Source: an uncultured Gammaproteobacteria bacterium
GTDB lineage: Bacteria; Pseudomonadota; Gammaproteobacteria; CAIUAS01
Reading direction: 5' to 3'
DNA length: 11,101 nucleotides
Assembly: GCA_903897205.1 (NCBI GenBank)
Contig: CAIUAS010000018.1
Coordinates: 1-11,101, forward strand
Both the position numbers and the translations under genes were made by a program. The notes beneath the pieces were generated by a model that saw nothing but the letters and a program-made list of their open reading frames with translations, was not told where the DNA came from and made no database searches. Shown piece by piece: positions 1 through 6,688 of the stretch (within the stretch, counting starts at the first letter, position 1; the number at the start of each line of letters is the position of its first letter).

Positions 1-927
1 CGCACAAAATTCCGTTCTATTGGGTAAATCACGTGCGTAGTACTTTGCGAATTTGCGGGCTTGTAGGATGGCGAATTTTTCGTTGCCGAGTAAATCGACT
101 AAGCGTAAAACATGCTTGATAAAAATAGCACCTATTTCTGCTATTGTCGGCTGGTTAAAATTTTCTTGCTGTATTTCTGCTATTAATTGCTTGATTAACC
201 AAGGCTGGCCCACGCCTGCACGGGCAATCATGACACCGGCACAACCAGTTGCAAACATCTTTTTCAACGAAGCGGCGCAAGCAATGTCGCCATTGCCTAT
301 CACTGGAATTGTTAATTGTTCGACGAAAAATTGAATTTGTTGGTGATTGCACGGGGTTTCGTAATGCTCCGTCCAATGCCTGCCATGCACCACTAAAAAA
401 TCAGCACCGGCGTCGCTCACCATCTTAGCAATCTCATGGTTAAATCGATCGGGGCTGCTGCCTTCCACACGAATTTTAATCGATACCGGCAGATGCGTAT
501 TTTGCTTCATGGCAACAATTAATTGATAAAGATTCGCGGTGTCTTGCAGCAAGCCTGAACCGGCGCCTTTACGGCGAATTTTGTTAACAGGACAACCACA
601 ATTTAAATCAATTAAATCGGCGCCATAATCCGTGGCTATTTTAGTTGCCTGGGCTATTTCAGCAGGATTATTGCCCGATAACTGAAAACACACAGGGCCT
701 TCGGCAGGATCTTTGGCTACATAGCGCTGATGCGAAAATTTAGGTTGATGAATGAGTGTTTTGCAGGAAATCATTTCGGTACAAGAAAAAGCGGGCTTGC
801 CATATTGCCAAGTTAATAAGCGAAACGGCGCACAGCTAATCCCTGCTAAAGGGCCTTGAATAATATTAGTGGGGAAAGTTTTAGCGCCTAGCGTTAATGG
901 CTTAATCAAAGAAACTGAATTAATCAT
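1..927 (-). CDS. tRNA-dihydrouridine synthase (Dus family), 3' end cut by window edge
   Basis: This is an FMN-dependent flavoenzyme that reduces uridine to dihydrouridine in tRNA D-loops, acting in the cytoplasm. All 309 visible codons are open and run off the left edge; family members are about 320-340 aa, so only a short tail is missing. The TIM-barrel hallmarks are in order: the N-terminal FMN-loop motif QGPLAGISCAPFR (24-36), NCGCPVNKIRRKGAGSGLL (109-127) with C112 as the expected catalytic cysteine, the substrate/FMN lysine in IKIR (K151), VHGR (H181) and GNGDI (211-215). A helical C-terminal domain starts near residue 260. The ATG at 927 lies inside the end of srkA and overlaps its stop by 8 nt, with no obvious Shine-Dalgarno, so translational coupling is likely. 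The NCGCP motif and the C-terminal half look closest to DusB, but I could not separate DusB from other Dus subfamilies, so no symbol is given. Confidence 0.93.
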   Translation of the reverse strand, partial: MINSVSLIKPLTLGAKTFPTNIIQGPLAGISCAPFRLLTWQYGKPAFSCTEMISCKTLIHQPKFSHQRYVAKDPAEGPVCFQLSGNNPAEIAQATKIATDYGADLIDLNCGCPVNKIRRKGAGSGLLQDTANLYQLIVAMKQNTHLPVSIKIRVEGSSPDRFNHEIAKMVSDAGADFLVVHGRHWTEHYETPCNHQQIQFFVEQLTIPVIGNGDIACAASLKKMFATGCAGVMIARAGVGQPWLIKQLIAEIQQENFNQPTIAEIGAIFIKHVLRLVDLLGNEKFAILQARKFAKYYARDLPNRTEFCA

Positions 928-1933
928 CACACACGATGGCATTATCATTAGCTTGTTCAAGCAAAGATAATTGTTCTGCTAAATTTCGCAGTTGTTCTTG
1001 CCAATAATTAACGGTATTAAACCATGGAAAATTTAATGGAAAAGTGGGATCTTCCCAACGCTTTGCCAGCCATGCCGAATAATGAATCATGCGCAAACTA
1101 CGTAAGGCTTCAATCAGCTGAAGCTCACGAAAATTAAAATCATAAAATTCCTGATAACCACGCAGAATTCTATCTAATTGCAGTTGGACTTCTTGTTTAG
1201 TATTGCCCGTAATTAGCATCCATATATCTTGAATCGCCGGGCCCATTAAGCAATCGTCTAAATCAACAATCTGGGGGCCGTTGCTGTTCCACAATATATT
1301 GCCTGCATGGCAATCACCGTGTAAGCGAATATTTTTAATGCTGCCTGCCCGCTGAAAGCTCTCTGCTATTTTTTTTAATAACGCTTCCACTGTGAGACAG
1401 AAATTGTGCTTTAATTCTAGTGGAATAAAATCATGGTCTAGCAAAAATTGGTAGGGTTGATAACCATAACTTTGCACTTCTAATTGGAGCCGATGTTGAA
1501 AAGGTTGGCATGCACCCACGGCATGTAGCCGTCCAATAAACCGGCCAATCCATTCAAGCTGTTCTAAATTATCTAATTCAAGCGCACGACCGCCTTGACG
1601 CGGAAAAAGCGCAAAACGAAAACCTTGATACTCATGGAGAGTATGACTTTCATTAATAATGAGGGGTGAAACGACAGGAATATCGTAGCTCGCTAACTCT
1701 AACGCAAATTGATGTTCTTCAATAATGGCTTTATCTGCCCAACGATAAGGTCGATAAAACTTTGCGATGAGCGGGGCTGCATCTTCAATGCCTACCTGGT
1801 AAACCCGGTTCTCATAACTATTTAGTGCGAGTAAGCTACCCGAGCACTGAAATCCAACACTTTCGATCGCGTTTAAAATCAAGCTCGGATCTAAATTATT
1901 ATAAGGCGTATTTTCATTATCCAAGGTAGGCAC
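920..1933 (-). CDS. srkA: Stress response kinase A (YihE/SrkA family)
   Basis: This is a cytoplasmic Ser/Thr protein kinase of the aminoglycoside-phosphotransferase fold. In E. coli SrkA protects cells against stress-induced programmed death. The 337-aa length is near the E. coli protein (328 aa) and the match by eye is continuous: LNSYENRVYQ (37-46), the N-lobe lysine in AKFYRP (K58), EEHQFAL (72-78), the catalytic loop HGDCHAGNILW (205-215) with D207 as general base and N212 as metal ligand, and VDLDD (223-227) with D224 as the second metal ligand. The C-terminal RWxDPxFPxNFPW motif is also present. The start is a GTG at 1933. The next codon upstream but one is an in-frame TGA, so the gene cannot extend further; a TTG three codons in is the alternative. 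It begins 6 nt after the csp stop and has no strong ribosome-binding site, suggesting reinitiation or coupling. The dus gene follows with an 8-nt overlap. Confidence 0.95.
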   Translation of the reverse strand: MPTLDNENTPYNNLDPSLILNAIESVGFQCSGSLLALNSYENRVYQVGIEDAAPLIAKFYRPYRWADKAIIEEHQFALELASYDIPVVSPLIINESHTLHEYQGFRFALFPRQGGRALELDNLEQLEWIGRFIGRLHAVGACQPFQHRLQLEVQSYGYQPYQFLLDHDFIPLELKHNFCLTVEALLKKIAESFQRAGSIKNIRLHGDCHAGNILWNSNGPQIVDLDDCLMGPAIQDIWMLITGNTKQEVQLQLDRILRGYQEFYDFNFRELQLIEALRSLRMIHYSAWLAKRWEDPTFPLNFPWFNTVNYWQEQLRNLAEQLSLLEQANDNAIVCDD

Positions 1934-1939
1934 GAATCA

Positions 1940-2155
1940 TTAAATTACAATAACGTTTTCTGCTTGAGCACCCTTAGGTCCTTGTGTCACAGTGAACTCT
2001 ACTCTTTGTCCTTCTTGCAAAGAACGGTAGCCACCATTACTATCATTGATAGAACTATAGTGAACGAATACATCGCCACCTTGTTCACGCTCAATAAACC
2101 CAAACCCTTTACTACTATTGAACCACTTAACGGTTCCTCTTTCAGTTGCTGACAT
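1940..2155 (-). CDS. Cold-shock domain protein (CspA family)
   Basis: This is a 71-aa single cold-shock domain, the normal family size. It forms a five-stranded OB-fold that binds single-stranded RNA/DNA and melts mRNA structure. GTVKWFN opens the domain (7-13), RNP1 is KGFGFIE (16-22) and RNP2 is DVFVHYS (28-34); the aromatic residues W11, F18, F20, F30, H32 and Y33 form the nucleic-acid face. The ATG at 2155 has an AGG Shine-Dalgarno core at 2164-2166 with 8 nt spacing. Its stop lies 6 nt before srkA and there is no terminator between them, so it looks like the lead gene of a csp-srkA-dus transcript. The upstream region contains a long inverted repeat and may include a structured leader, as in cold-shock genes, but no cold-box match was established. 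The csp paralogue letter cannot be assigned. Confidence 0.96.
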   Translation of the reverse strand: MSATERGTVKWFNSSKGFGFIEREQGGDVFVHYSSINDSNGGYRSLQEGQRVEFTVTQGPKGAQAENVIVI

Positions 2156-2285
2156 AACAATAACCTATAATCAAAATAAAAAAAAATGCCTCTTTAACGC
2201 GTATCCCCTACCCCAGCTGTTGCCAAGATAAAGAAGGTCGGTTAAGGAAACAGGACTAATCTAGCAGAAAAATTTGGTTTAGTCT

Positions 2286-2327
2286 GCATGGAAAAAAGTT
2301 TTTTTAATAAAAAACATTTTTCCATGC
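2286..2327. repeat. Near-perfect 19-bp inverted repeat in divergent promoter region
   Basis: The left arm 2286-2304 and right arm 2309-2327 are complementary at 18 of 19 positions, separated by a 4-nt spacer (taat). The outer ends are GCATGGAAAAA and TTTTTCCATGC, with an A/T-only centre. It lies between the divergently oriented csp (start 2155) and the 421-aa gene (start about 2404), so it is not in a normal place for a terminator. It could be a regulator binding site, a hairpin in the csp leader, or a small palindromic insertion. Confidence 0.85.
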
Positions 2328-2338
2328 CCAAACAACTC

Positions 2339-2359
2339 GCCTTAAGAAAACTTTAAGGC
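2339..2359. repeat. Small inverted repeat upstream of the 2404 gene
   Basis: This is a perfect 7-bp inverted repeat, GCCTTAA (2339-2345) and TTAAGGC (2353-2359), with a 7-nt loop. It sits just upstream of the candidate -10 element at 2368-2373, where an operator or the -35 region would be expected. Confidence 0.55.
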
Positions 2360-2364
2360 TTGTC

Positions 2365-2373
2365 TGCTACACT
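2365..2373 (+). promoter_or_regulatory. Candidate extended -10 promoter
   Basis: TGCTACACT matches an extended -10 (TGn plus TACACT, 5 of 6 to TATAAT). No good -35 lies 16-18 bp upstream, as is common for extended -10 promoters. Transcription would begin near 2380, which makes the ATG at 2404 a better translation start than the one at 2380. Confidence 0.4.
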
Positions 2374-2403
2374 GTTTATATGGTAACCATGGTGAATAAG
2401 CTT

Positions 2404-3669
2404 ATGCCAACGACTAATTTACATGAAAAAAGTTTCTCTCCCGATCAGCGCACGGAGGAAGCCAAACTTGAAGAATACAATCAACAATTTACGCAAACAG
2501 TTGATGGACACTTTGAGAAAGTAAGAAACGTCACCGATAAAGTGGAAGCTGTCTTTAGCTTTATGGCGGCTTTACGCGTACTAGGACACGCTATCAGCGC
2601 CTTAGCGCATATGTTGCCGCCCATCCGATTAGCATTGGAAGCGCTCAACACGGGTTGGGACATTCTAAAAAATATTTTAATTAATAAAAGCTCAAAACTA
2701 TCTACCGGCGCCAAGATCCTTTACGTTCTTGGCATATTAGGCTTTGCCATTGCAGTGATTTTATTTCCAGCGGTAGCGGCCATACTCTATGCTGCTTCGG
2801 CAGGATTGACACTCATTAAGGATGTCACCAAAACCGTGCACGCCTACAAAGAATATCGGCATATTAACCACGAGTTAAAAAAAGCCGAAAAAGAATTAAA
2901 ACAATTAGGCCTTGCTAGCGATCCCGCAACCAAAAGTAAATTACAGCAACATATCGCTCAATTAACCACAGAAAAAACGCGAACCAAAACCGAGCTACGC
3001 GAGAACATGCTCAATGTTGCCTTAAGCACCCTGGTAGTAGTCGGCGTTATTTTAATGGTATTTCCTCCTACGTTTATCATTGGCGCATCCCTGCTAGTGG
3101 GTACCGCCGTAATCGGCATTGCTGCAAAAGTAGCGCCCAAAATAGGTAGTTGGGTTAAAGCCAAATGGCAAGCAAGCAAAAATAAGTCGGCTGCTAATGT
3201 GGCACCATCCGAAAATAAGGATGCACCAAAAAACAAACCTGGCCTGCTAAATTGGCTAAAAAATAAATTCAATAATACGGATAAAAAAACTTTCATTCAG
3301 AAAACTAATTCCGCTCCAGCAAATGAAGAAAGTACCGCTAACACGCATAATGCCGCCCTAACCGTTGAGCATGATTCAACGTATAAATTAGCCGAATTAC
3401 TCAATGAACAACCTAATGATAAAGAACACATGCGGCAAGAATTAATCCATGCTGCCACCCCCGATAGTTTAGAAACCAAGGAATCCAGCCCCACGGAAAA
3501 AATAGCAGAAACAATTCCCGTTAAAGCATCTACTAATATCAAAAACAAACCTGGCGCTGAAGCAACTGATAGCGAAAGTGAAGGCGGCGATGAAAACGAG
3601 GATGGCGAGAGTGAAAGTGGTGATGCAAAAGAAGAAGAAAACGAAAGAATAAACAGACGGCTAGATTAA
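2404..3669 (+). CDS. Uncharacterised membrane/coiled-coil protein with Glu-rich C-terminus; effector-like
   Basis: I do not recognise the family. The ATG at 2404 is chosen because GGTGA lies 8 nt upstream; ATGs at 2380 and 2389 in the same frame have poorer sites. The 421-aa protein has a polar N-terminus, then amphipathic helices (about 40-95). A first hydrophobic hairpin spans about 105-137 and a Lys/Glu-rich coiled coil about 150-200. A second hydrophobic hairpin spans about 203-241. After a basic stretch with many Lys/Asn, the C-terminal 170 residues are polar and probably disordered. The last 30 residues are dominated by Glu, Asp, Ser and Gly and end KEEENERINRRLD. No signal peptide is visible. 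A KNKPG motif occurs twice in frame, encoded by an identical 15-bp sequence at 3229-3243 and 3541-3555. Two hydrophobic hairpins, a coiled coil and an acidic 'E-block'-like tail are common among Dot/Icm effectors of Legionella and Coxiella. That role is inference only. Confidence 0.85.
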   Translation: MPTTNLHEKSFSPDQRTEEAKLEEYNQQFTQTVDGHFEKVRNVTDKVEAVFSFMAALRVLGHAISALAHMLPPIRLALEALNTGWDILKNILINKSSKLSTGAKILYVLGILGFAIAVILFPAVAAILYAASAGLTLIKDVTKTVHAYKEYRHINHELKKAEKELKQLGLASDPATKSKLQQHIAQLTTEKTRTKTELRENMLNVALSTLVVVGVILMVFPPTFIIGASLLVGTAVIGIAAKVAPKIGSWVKAKWQASKNKSAANVAPSENKDAPKNKPGLLNWLKNKFNNTDKKTFIQKTNSAPANEESTANTHNAALTVEHDSTYKLAELLNEQPNDKEHMRQELIHAATPDSLETKESSPTEKIAETIPVKASTNIKNKPGAEATDSESEGGDENEDGESESGDAKEEENERINRRLD

Positions 3670-3913
3670 TACCAATATAGGCTAACCCTGTTGAGGTTTT
3701 GCGGTTTTATTGTGCTAGCTAATACCGGTGGCCCGAGTCCTGGCGCCACGGCACTCCTTCTTAGTGTTTATAAAATGCAAAACCCACGGGCTTGCTACAG
3801 CGCTGACATTAAATTTTTGTGCCTTTGGCGTACCCCTGGAGTTGACTTATGGCTAAAGACAGATACCCTGGCAACTACTATAATCTTTTATCTTATGAGT
3901 TAAATGAACCCCT
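3670..3913. other. Intergenic region with a GC-richer tract; no gene supported
   Basis: This stretch separates the 421-aa gene from gcvR. GCTAGATTAATACC (3660-3673) is echoed as GCTAGCTAATACC (3714-3726). The part from about 3722 to 3845 is clearly richer in G and C than its surroundings and contains a short GTGGC/GCCAC inverted repeat. A frame on the plus strand stays open for 70 codons, but it begins with TTG, lacks a ribosome-binding site and resembles no family I know. I read it as non-coding or as a decayed remnant. No convincing rho-independent terminator follows the 2404-3669 gene. Confidence 0.5.
3879..3884 (+). promoter_or_regulatory. Candidate -10 box for gcvR-bcp
   Basis: A perfect TATAAT lies 29 nt before the gcvR ATG. 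No good -35 is found 16-18 bp upstream. A TTGACT at 3842-3847 is 31 bp away, too far to pair with it. The match and position make it plausible but not secure. Confidence 0.4.
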
Positions 3914-4441
3914 ATGGAATATTTAGCCGTCACCCTGCTGGGCGCCGAACAACCTACACTGATTAATGAACTTAGCAAATTAGCTAATAGCTGCAATTGC
4001 AACATCATCGAAAGCCGCTTTACTATGTTGGGAGCTGACTTTGTAGCCAATCTACTTTTAGTGGGTACCTGGAATGCAGTTGCTAAATTTGAAGCCAGCC
4101 TAGCCAGCTTTGAGAACAAACATGAGATACGCTGCTTGAGTCGGCGCACACATCTGCGCGAAGCGCATGTTGATAATCTTCCTTATACGGCTTATATCAT
4201 TGCACCTAATAAAGCGGGCACGCTTTATAAAATCACCCAATTTTTCAATGAACAGAGTCTGCATATCTATGATATGAACATCACCACCTATGCCGCTCCG
4301 GCAACAGAAACACCGATGTACTCAATAACGCTAACTTTTACCATCTCAGCAAAAAGGCTAATTGCCGATATTCGAGAAACATTTATGATCTTTTGTGACG
4401 AATATAATTTCGATGCCGTTATGGAACCCCAAAAATCCTAA
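3914..4441 (+). CDS. gcvR: GcvR-like ACT-domain regulator (glycine cleavage system)
   Basis: In E. coli GcvR binds the activator GcvA and represses the glycine-cleavage operon when glycine is low. This 175-aa protein has two ACT domains, about 3-78 and 91-170, and no DNA-binding domain, as expected. The N-terminal half aligns closely by eye with E. coli GcvR: LGAEQPTLINELSKLANSCN, then CNIIESRFTMLG (29-40) and the LLVGTWNA segment (48-55). The second ACT domain is more divergent, as usual, with PNKAGTLYKITQFF (98-111). It is 15 residues shorter than the E. coli protein. No good Shine-Dalgarno precedes the ATG at 3914. The stop lies 20 nt before bcp, and gcvR-bcp adjacency is conserved in E. 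coli and pseudomonads, which supports both calls. Neither gcvA nor gcvTHP is in the window, so the target cannot be confirmed. Confidence 0.9.
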   Translation: MEYLAVTLLGAEQPTLINELSKLANSCNCNIIESRFTMLGADFVANLLLVGTWNAVAKFEASLASFENKHEIRCLSRRTHLREAHVDNLPYTAYIIAPNKAGTLYKITQFFNEQSLHIYDMNITTYAAPATETPMYSITLTFTISAKRLIADIRETFMIFCDEYNFDAVMEPQKS

Positions 4442-4461
4442 CAAAAAGACCCGAGGTCATT

Positions 4462-4926
4462 ATGCACATTGAACTAGGAAAACCCATACCTGATTTTAGC
4501 TTGCCTGCAACCGGCGACAAAACGATCAAACTCTCACACTTAAAAGGTAAAAATATAGTTTTGTATTTCTACCCCAAAGATTGCACCTCAGGTTGCACAC
4601 TAGAAGGCCAAAATTTTCGTGATGCCTACCAACAATTTACGCAATTAGACACGGAAATTTTTGGCATCTCACGCGACAACTTAAAACTACATGAGAAATT
4701 CAAAAGCGAACAGAGCTTTCCATTTGAATTAATTTCAGATAGCACAGAGCACTTATGCCAATTATTTGATGTTATCAAAGATAAAATCATGTACGGCAAA
4801 AAAGCCCGAGGCATTGAACGCAGCACTTTTCTAATTGATAAAGCGGGGATTCTCCGCCAAGAATGGCGCAAAGTAAAAGTCGACGGTCATGTTGAAGCGG
4901 TTTTAAATGCGGTAAAATCACTATAA
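4462..4926 (+). CDS. bcp: Thioredoxin-dependent peroxiredoxin (Bcp/PrxQ family)
   Basis: This cytoplasmic peroxidase reduces H2O2 and organic or lipid hydroperoxides with electrons from thioredoxin. At 154 aa it is the normal family size. The thioredoxin-like fold begins GKPIPDFSLPATGD (6-19). The active-site segment is FYPKDCTSGCTLEG (36-49), with C45 as the peroxidatic cysteine, T42 as the conserved Thr and R119/R120-region residues (GIERSTFLID, 117-126) completing the site. GISRDN (68-73) is also typical. Two things are unusual. The TPGC proline is replaced by Ser. The resolving cysteine found at position 50 in E. coli Bcp is Gln here, while an extra cysteine sits at 41; C99 is kept. A GAGG Shine-Dalgarno lies 5 nt before the ATG. 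It follows gcvR by 20 nt and is probably co-transcribed. No terminator hairpin is evident after the stop. Confidence 0.94.
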   Translation: MHIELGKPIPDFSLPATGDKTIKLSHLKGKNIVLYFYPKDCTSGCTLEGQNFRDAYQQFTQLDTEIFGISRDNLKLHEKFKSEQSFPFELISDSTEHLCQLFDVIKDKIMYGKKARGIERSTFLIDKAGILRQEWRKVKVDGHVEAVLNAVKSL

Positions 4927-4954
4927 AAAAGCGGCGTAATATACCTATAAAAAA

Positions 4955-5128
4955 AATATCCTTCCACAAAGCACCAGCTTGAATTTCAATTAAAAATTCC
5001 CCACGCTGTGTTTGGGTTATTGGACCAATTTTAGAGTAGGTTTTTACGTCTAATACAATGCCATTATCTGCCAGCGATTGACCACCAGTTGAATGCGCCT
5101 TATATTCACTGTCATTATTAAATGCATT
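4955..5128 (-). pseudogene. Fragment of an FAD-binding (PCMH-type) oxidoreductase
   Basis: Fifty-eight sense codons in one frame encode an internal piece of an FAD-linked oxidase of the VAO/PCMH type (berberine-bridge, sugar-lactone or GlcD-like oxidases). The recognisable parts are AHSTGGQSL (11-19), which matches the FAD-loop motif (R/G)HSxGGQ, then GIVLDVKTYSKI (23-34) and IEIQAGALWKDI (47-58), which matches the V-x-x-GALWxD strand-turn. The N-terminal P-loop part and the whole substrate domain are missing. The frame begins immediately after the TAA that ends the nitronate monooxygenase fragment and has no start codon or ribosome-binding site. Downstream it runs into the 3' end of bcp on the opposite strand. 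I read it as a deletion remnant, not a working gene. Confidence 0.7.
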
Positions 5129-5410
5129 TTAAACAGCATTTAAACCTTCTACCACTTCTTTATTCAATCGCTCAATTAAATTGATCAGCGCGGCCATATC
5201 GCGGCTCAAATAAGCGGCCTGTCCTGCCCATAAAGACATATAATCTGTTAGATTTAATTTTGCAGCTTCGTCGCGCATTGAGCGAGTTAATGCATTTTGA
5301 ATGGGATAAGCTAAAATTGCTTGCGGGTGTTCGGCGAACGCATTAATAAATTGGTTGCGGATGCCACGCGCCATTTTACCGGAAAAAGCACGCGTTACTG
5401 TGTGGCCACC
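5129..5410 (-). pseudogene. C-terminal fragment of nitronate monooxygenase
   Basis: Nitronate monooxygenases (2-nitropropane dioxygenase family) are FMN enzymes of about 320-370 aa that oxidise propionate 3-nitronate and related nitronates. Here only 93 codons of the C-terminal end survive. The tail motifs are clear: VTRAFSGKMARGIRNQFI (5-22), YPIQNALTRSMRDEAAK (37-53) and SLWAGQAA (61-68). The FMN-binding barrel and the catalytic histidine region are absent. The frame is closed upstream by a TGA at 5411-5413, which directly abuts the TAA of the PerM-like gene, so the 5' three quarters of the gene were probably lost in a deletion next to perM. An ATG within the fragment (5374) would give 81 aa, but there is no reason to expect a functional product. 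The natural stop is kept. Confidence 0.75.
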
Positions 5411-5413
5411 TCA

Positions 5414-6484
5414 TTATTTATCAGCAAACCTTTGCAAAGGCTTGCTCGACACCGCATGCAAAATGGCTTTCACTACCGTTGCCAATGGAATGGCAAAAAA
5501 TATTCCCCAAAACCCTAATAAACCGCCAAAAATTAATACGGCGATAATAATGGCGACCGGATGTAAATCGACCGCTTCCGAAAATAGTAAGGGCACTAAG
5601 ACATTCGCATCTAAAGCGATGATCACTGAATAAGTAATTAGCAAATAAATAAAATGGGTGCCCCAACCCCACTGCAAAAAACCAATAACCAAAACGGGAA
5701 CCGTTGCTACCACCGCACCGATATAAGGGATAATCACAGAAATACCCACCAAAGCGCCTAACAGCATTGCATATTGCAAACCTAATAGTACAAACGCCAC
5801 ATAACAAACAATCCAAACAATAATCATTTCCAAAACTTTGCCACGTACATAATTGCCAATTTGCGCATATACTTCCTTCCACACCTGCGATATTAAACGC
5901 CGCTGAGTGGGTAAATAAGAGTTAAGCCAACGAATAAGACGATACCGATCCATTAAAAAAAAGTAAACCAACAACGGCACTAGCACTAAATAAATAACAA
6001 CACCAATGATACTGGGAATAGAAGAAAATGACGCCGACAAAATTGCCTGACCAAAACGCGCAAACTCCGAACGGAATTCAACCAACAGCTGTTGCATCTG
6101 AGAAGAAGAAACATAATGCGGATAACGCTCAGGCAAGGTCATTAACAATGCTTGCCCACGCCCTAATGTATTTGGCAACTCATTAACCAAATTGGTTAAT
6201 TGGCGCCACAATAAAGGCAGCAAACCTAATAAGGCAACAATAACCAATCCAAGAAAAGCGGAATAAACAAAAATAACCGCTAACACATGCGGAACGCGGC
6301 AACGTTCTAAACTCGCCACAAATCCTTGCAAAAGATAAGCCAGCACAATACTCGCCAACACCGGCGCCAACATCTTACCAAACAGCGCTAATGCCACTGT
6401 AATAAAAACAATAAATAACCATAAGATAGTCACTTCCACGTTGGAAAAATAACGCTGAAACCAATTTCTAATCATATTGCCCAT
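5414..6484 (-). CDS. perM: AI-2E family permease (PerM-like)
   Basis: This is an inner-membrane protein of the AI-2E/UPF0118 family, 356 aa, the usual length. Family members include E. coli PerM and TqsA (AI-2 export); the substrate of PerM is not established. Two or three hydrophobic helices lie near 17-53 and 66-93, followed by a soluble amphipathic loop about 97-150. Helices resume at 156-177, 215-236, 238-271, 276-300 and 305-345. The hallmark GKMLAPVLASIVLAYLL (36-52) and the LDANVLVPLLFSEAVDLHPV segment (291-310) are intact. The ATG at 6484 has an AAGG 12 nt upstream, rather far; an in-frame ATG at 6475 is the alternative. Its end abuts a truncated nitronate monooxygenase, and gcvR-bcp lies beyond. 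The gcvR, bcp and perM-like genes are also neighbours in pseudomonads, so the gene order looks ancestral and the remnants between them look like lost insert genes. Confidence 0.92.
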   Translation of the reverse strand: MGNMIRNWFQRYFSNVEVTILWLFIVFITVALALFGKMLAPVLASIVLAYLLQGFVASLERCRVPHVLAVIFVYSAFLGLVIVALLGLLPLLWRQLTNLVNELPNTLGRGQALLMTLPERYPHYVSSSQMQQLLVEFRSEFARFGQAILSASFSSIPSIIGVVIYLVLVPLLVYFFLMDRYRLIRWLNSYLPTQRRLISQVWKEVYAQIGNYVRGKVLEMIIVWIVCYVAFVLLGLQYAMLLGALVGISVIIPYIGAVVATVPVLVIGFLQWGWGTHFIYLLITYSVIIALDANVLVPLLFSEAVDLHPVAIIIAVLIFGGLLGFWGIFFAIPLATVVKAILHAVSSKPLQRFADK

Positions 6485-6517
6485 AACTTGCCATTACCTT
6501 TTAAGCTTGGTCGAAAA

Positions 6518-6546
6518 ATAATACATTTTACTAAAACCGATCGTAA
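6518..6546 (-). promoter_or_regulatory. Candidate promoter of the PerM-like gene
   Basis: On the minus strand TTACGA (6541-6546, 3 of 6 to the -35 consensus) is followed after 17 bp by TATTAT (6518-6523, 5 of 6 to the -10 consensus, preceded by TG one base away). It lies about 35 nt before the 6484 start codon. The -35 is weak and the assignment is tentative. Confidence 0.35.
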
Positions 6547-6688
6547 TTTTAGCTGCGTTGCATAGTGTAAAGCAGTCACTGGCATAAGGCTATGATTCAG
6601 CCAGAGCCATCAATTAGATAAATATTACCTGATCTGTAAAAAACTTATCGAGCACCTTGCAGCAGGACATAACGGAGTAGTTGACTAT

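Noticed and set aside
3842..3884. TTGACT and TATAAT as a -35/-10 pair for gcvR
   Set aside because: The spacer is 31 bp, far outside the 15-20 bp range; only the TATAAT was kept as a candidate.
3691..3903. A 70-codon plus-strand frame between the 421-aa gene and gcvR
   Set aside because: It starts with TTG, has no ribosome-binding site, contains the gcvR promoter region and shows no family similarity or protein-like pattern.
5421..5882. A 153-codon minus-strand frame inside the PerM-like gene
   Set aside because: It is a shifted frame of the clearly coding permease, with Cys/Arg-rich composition and no start signal.
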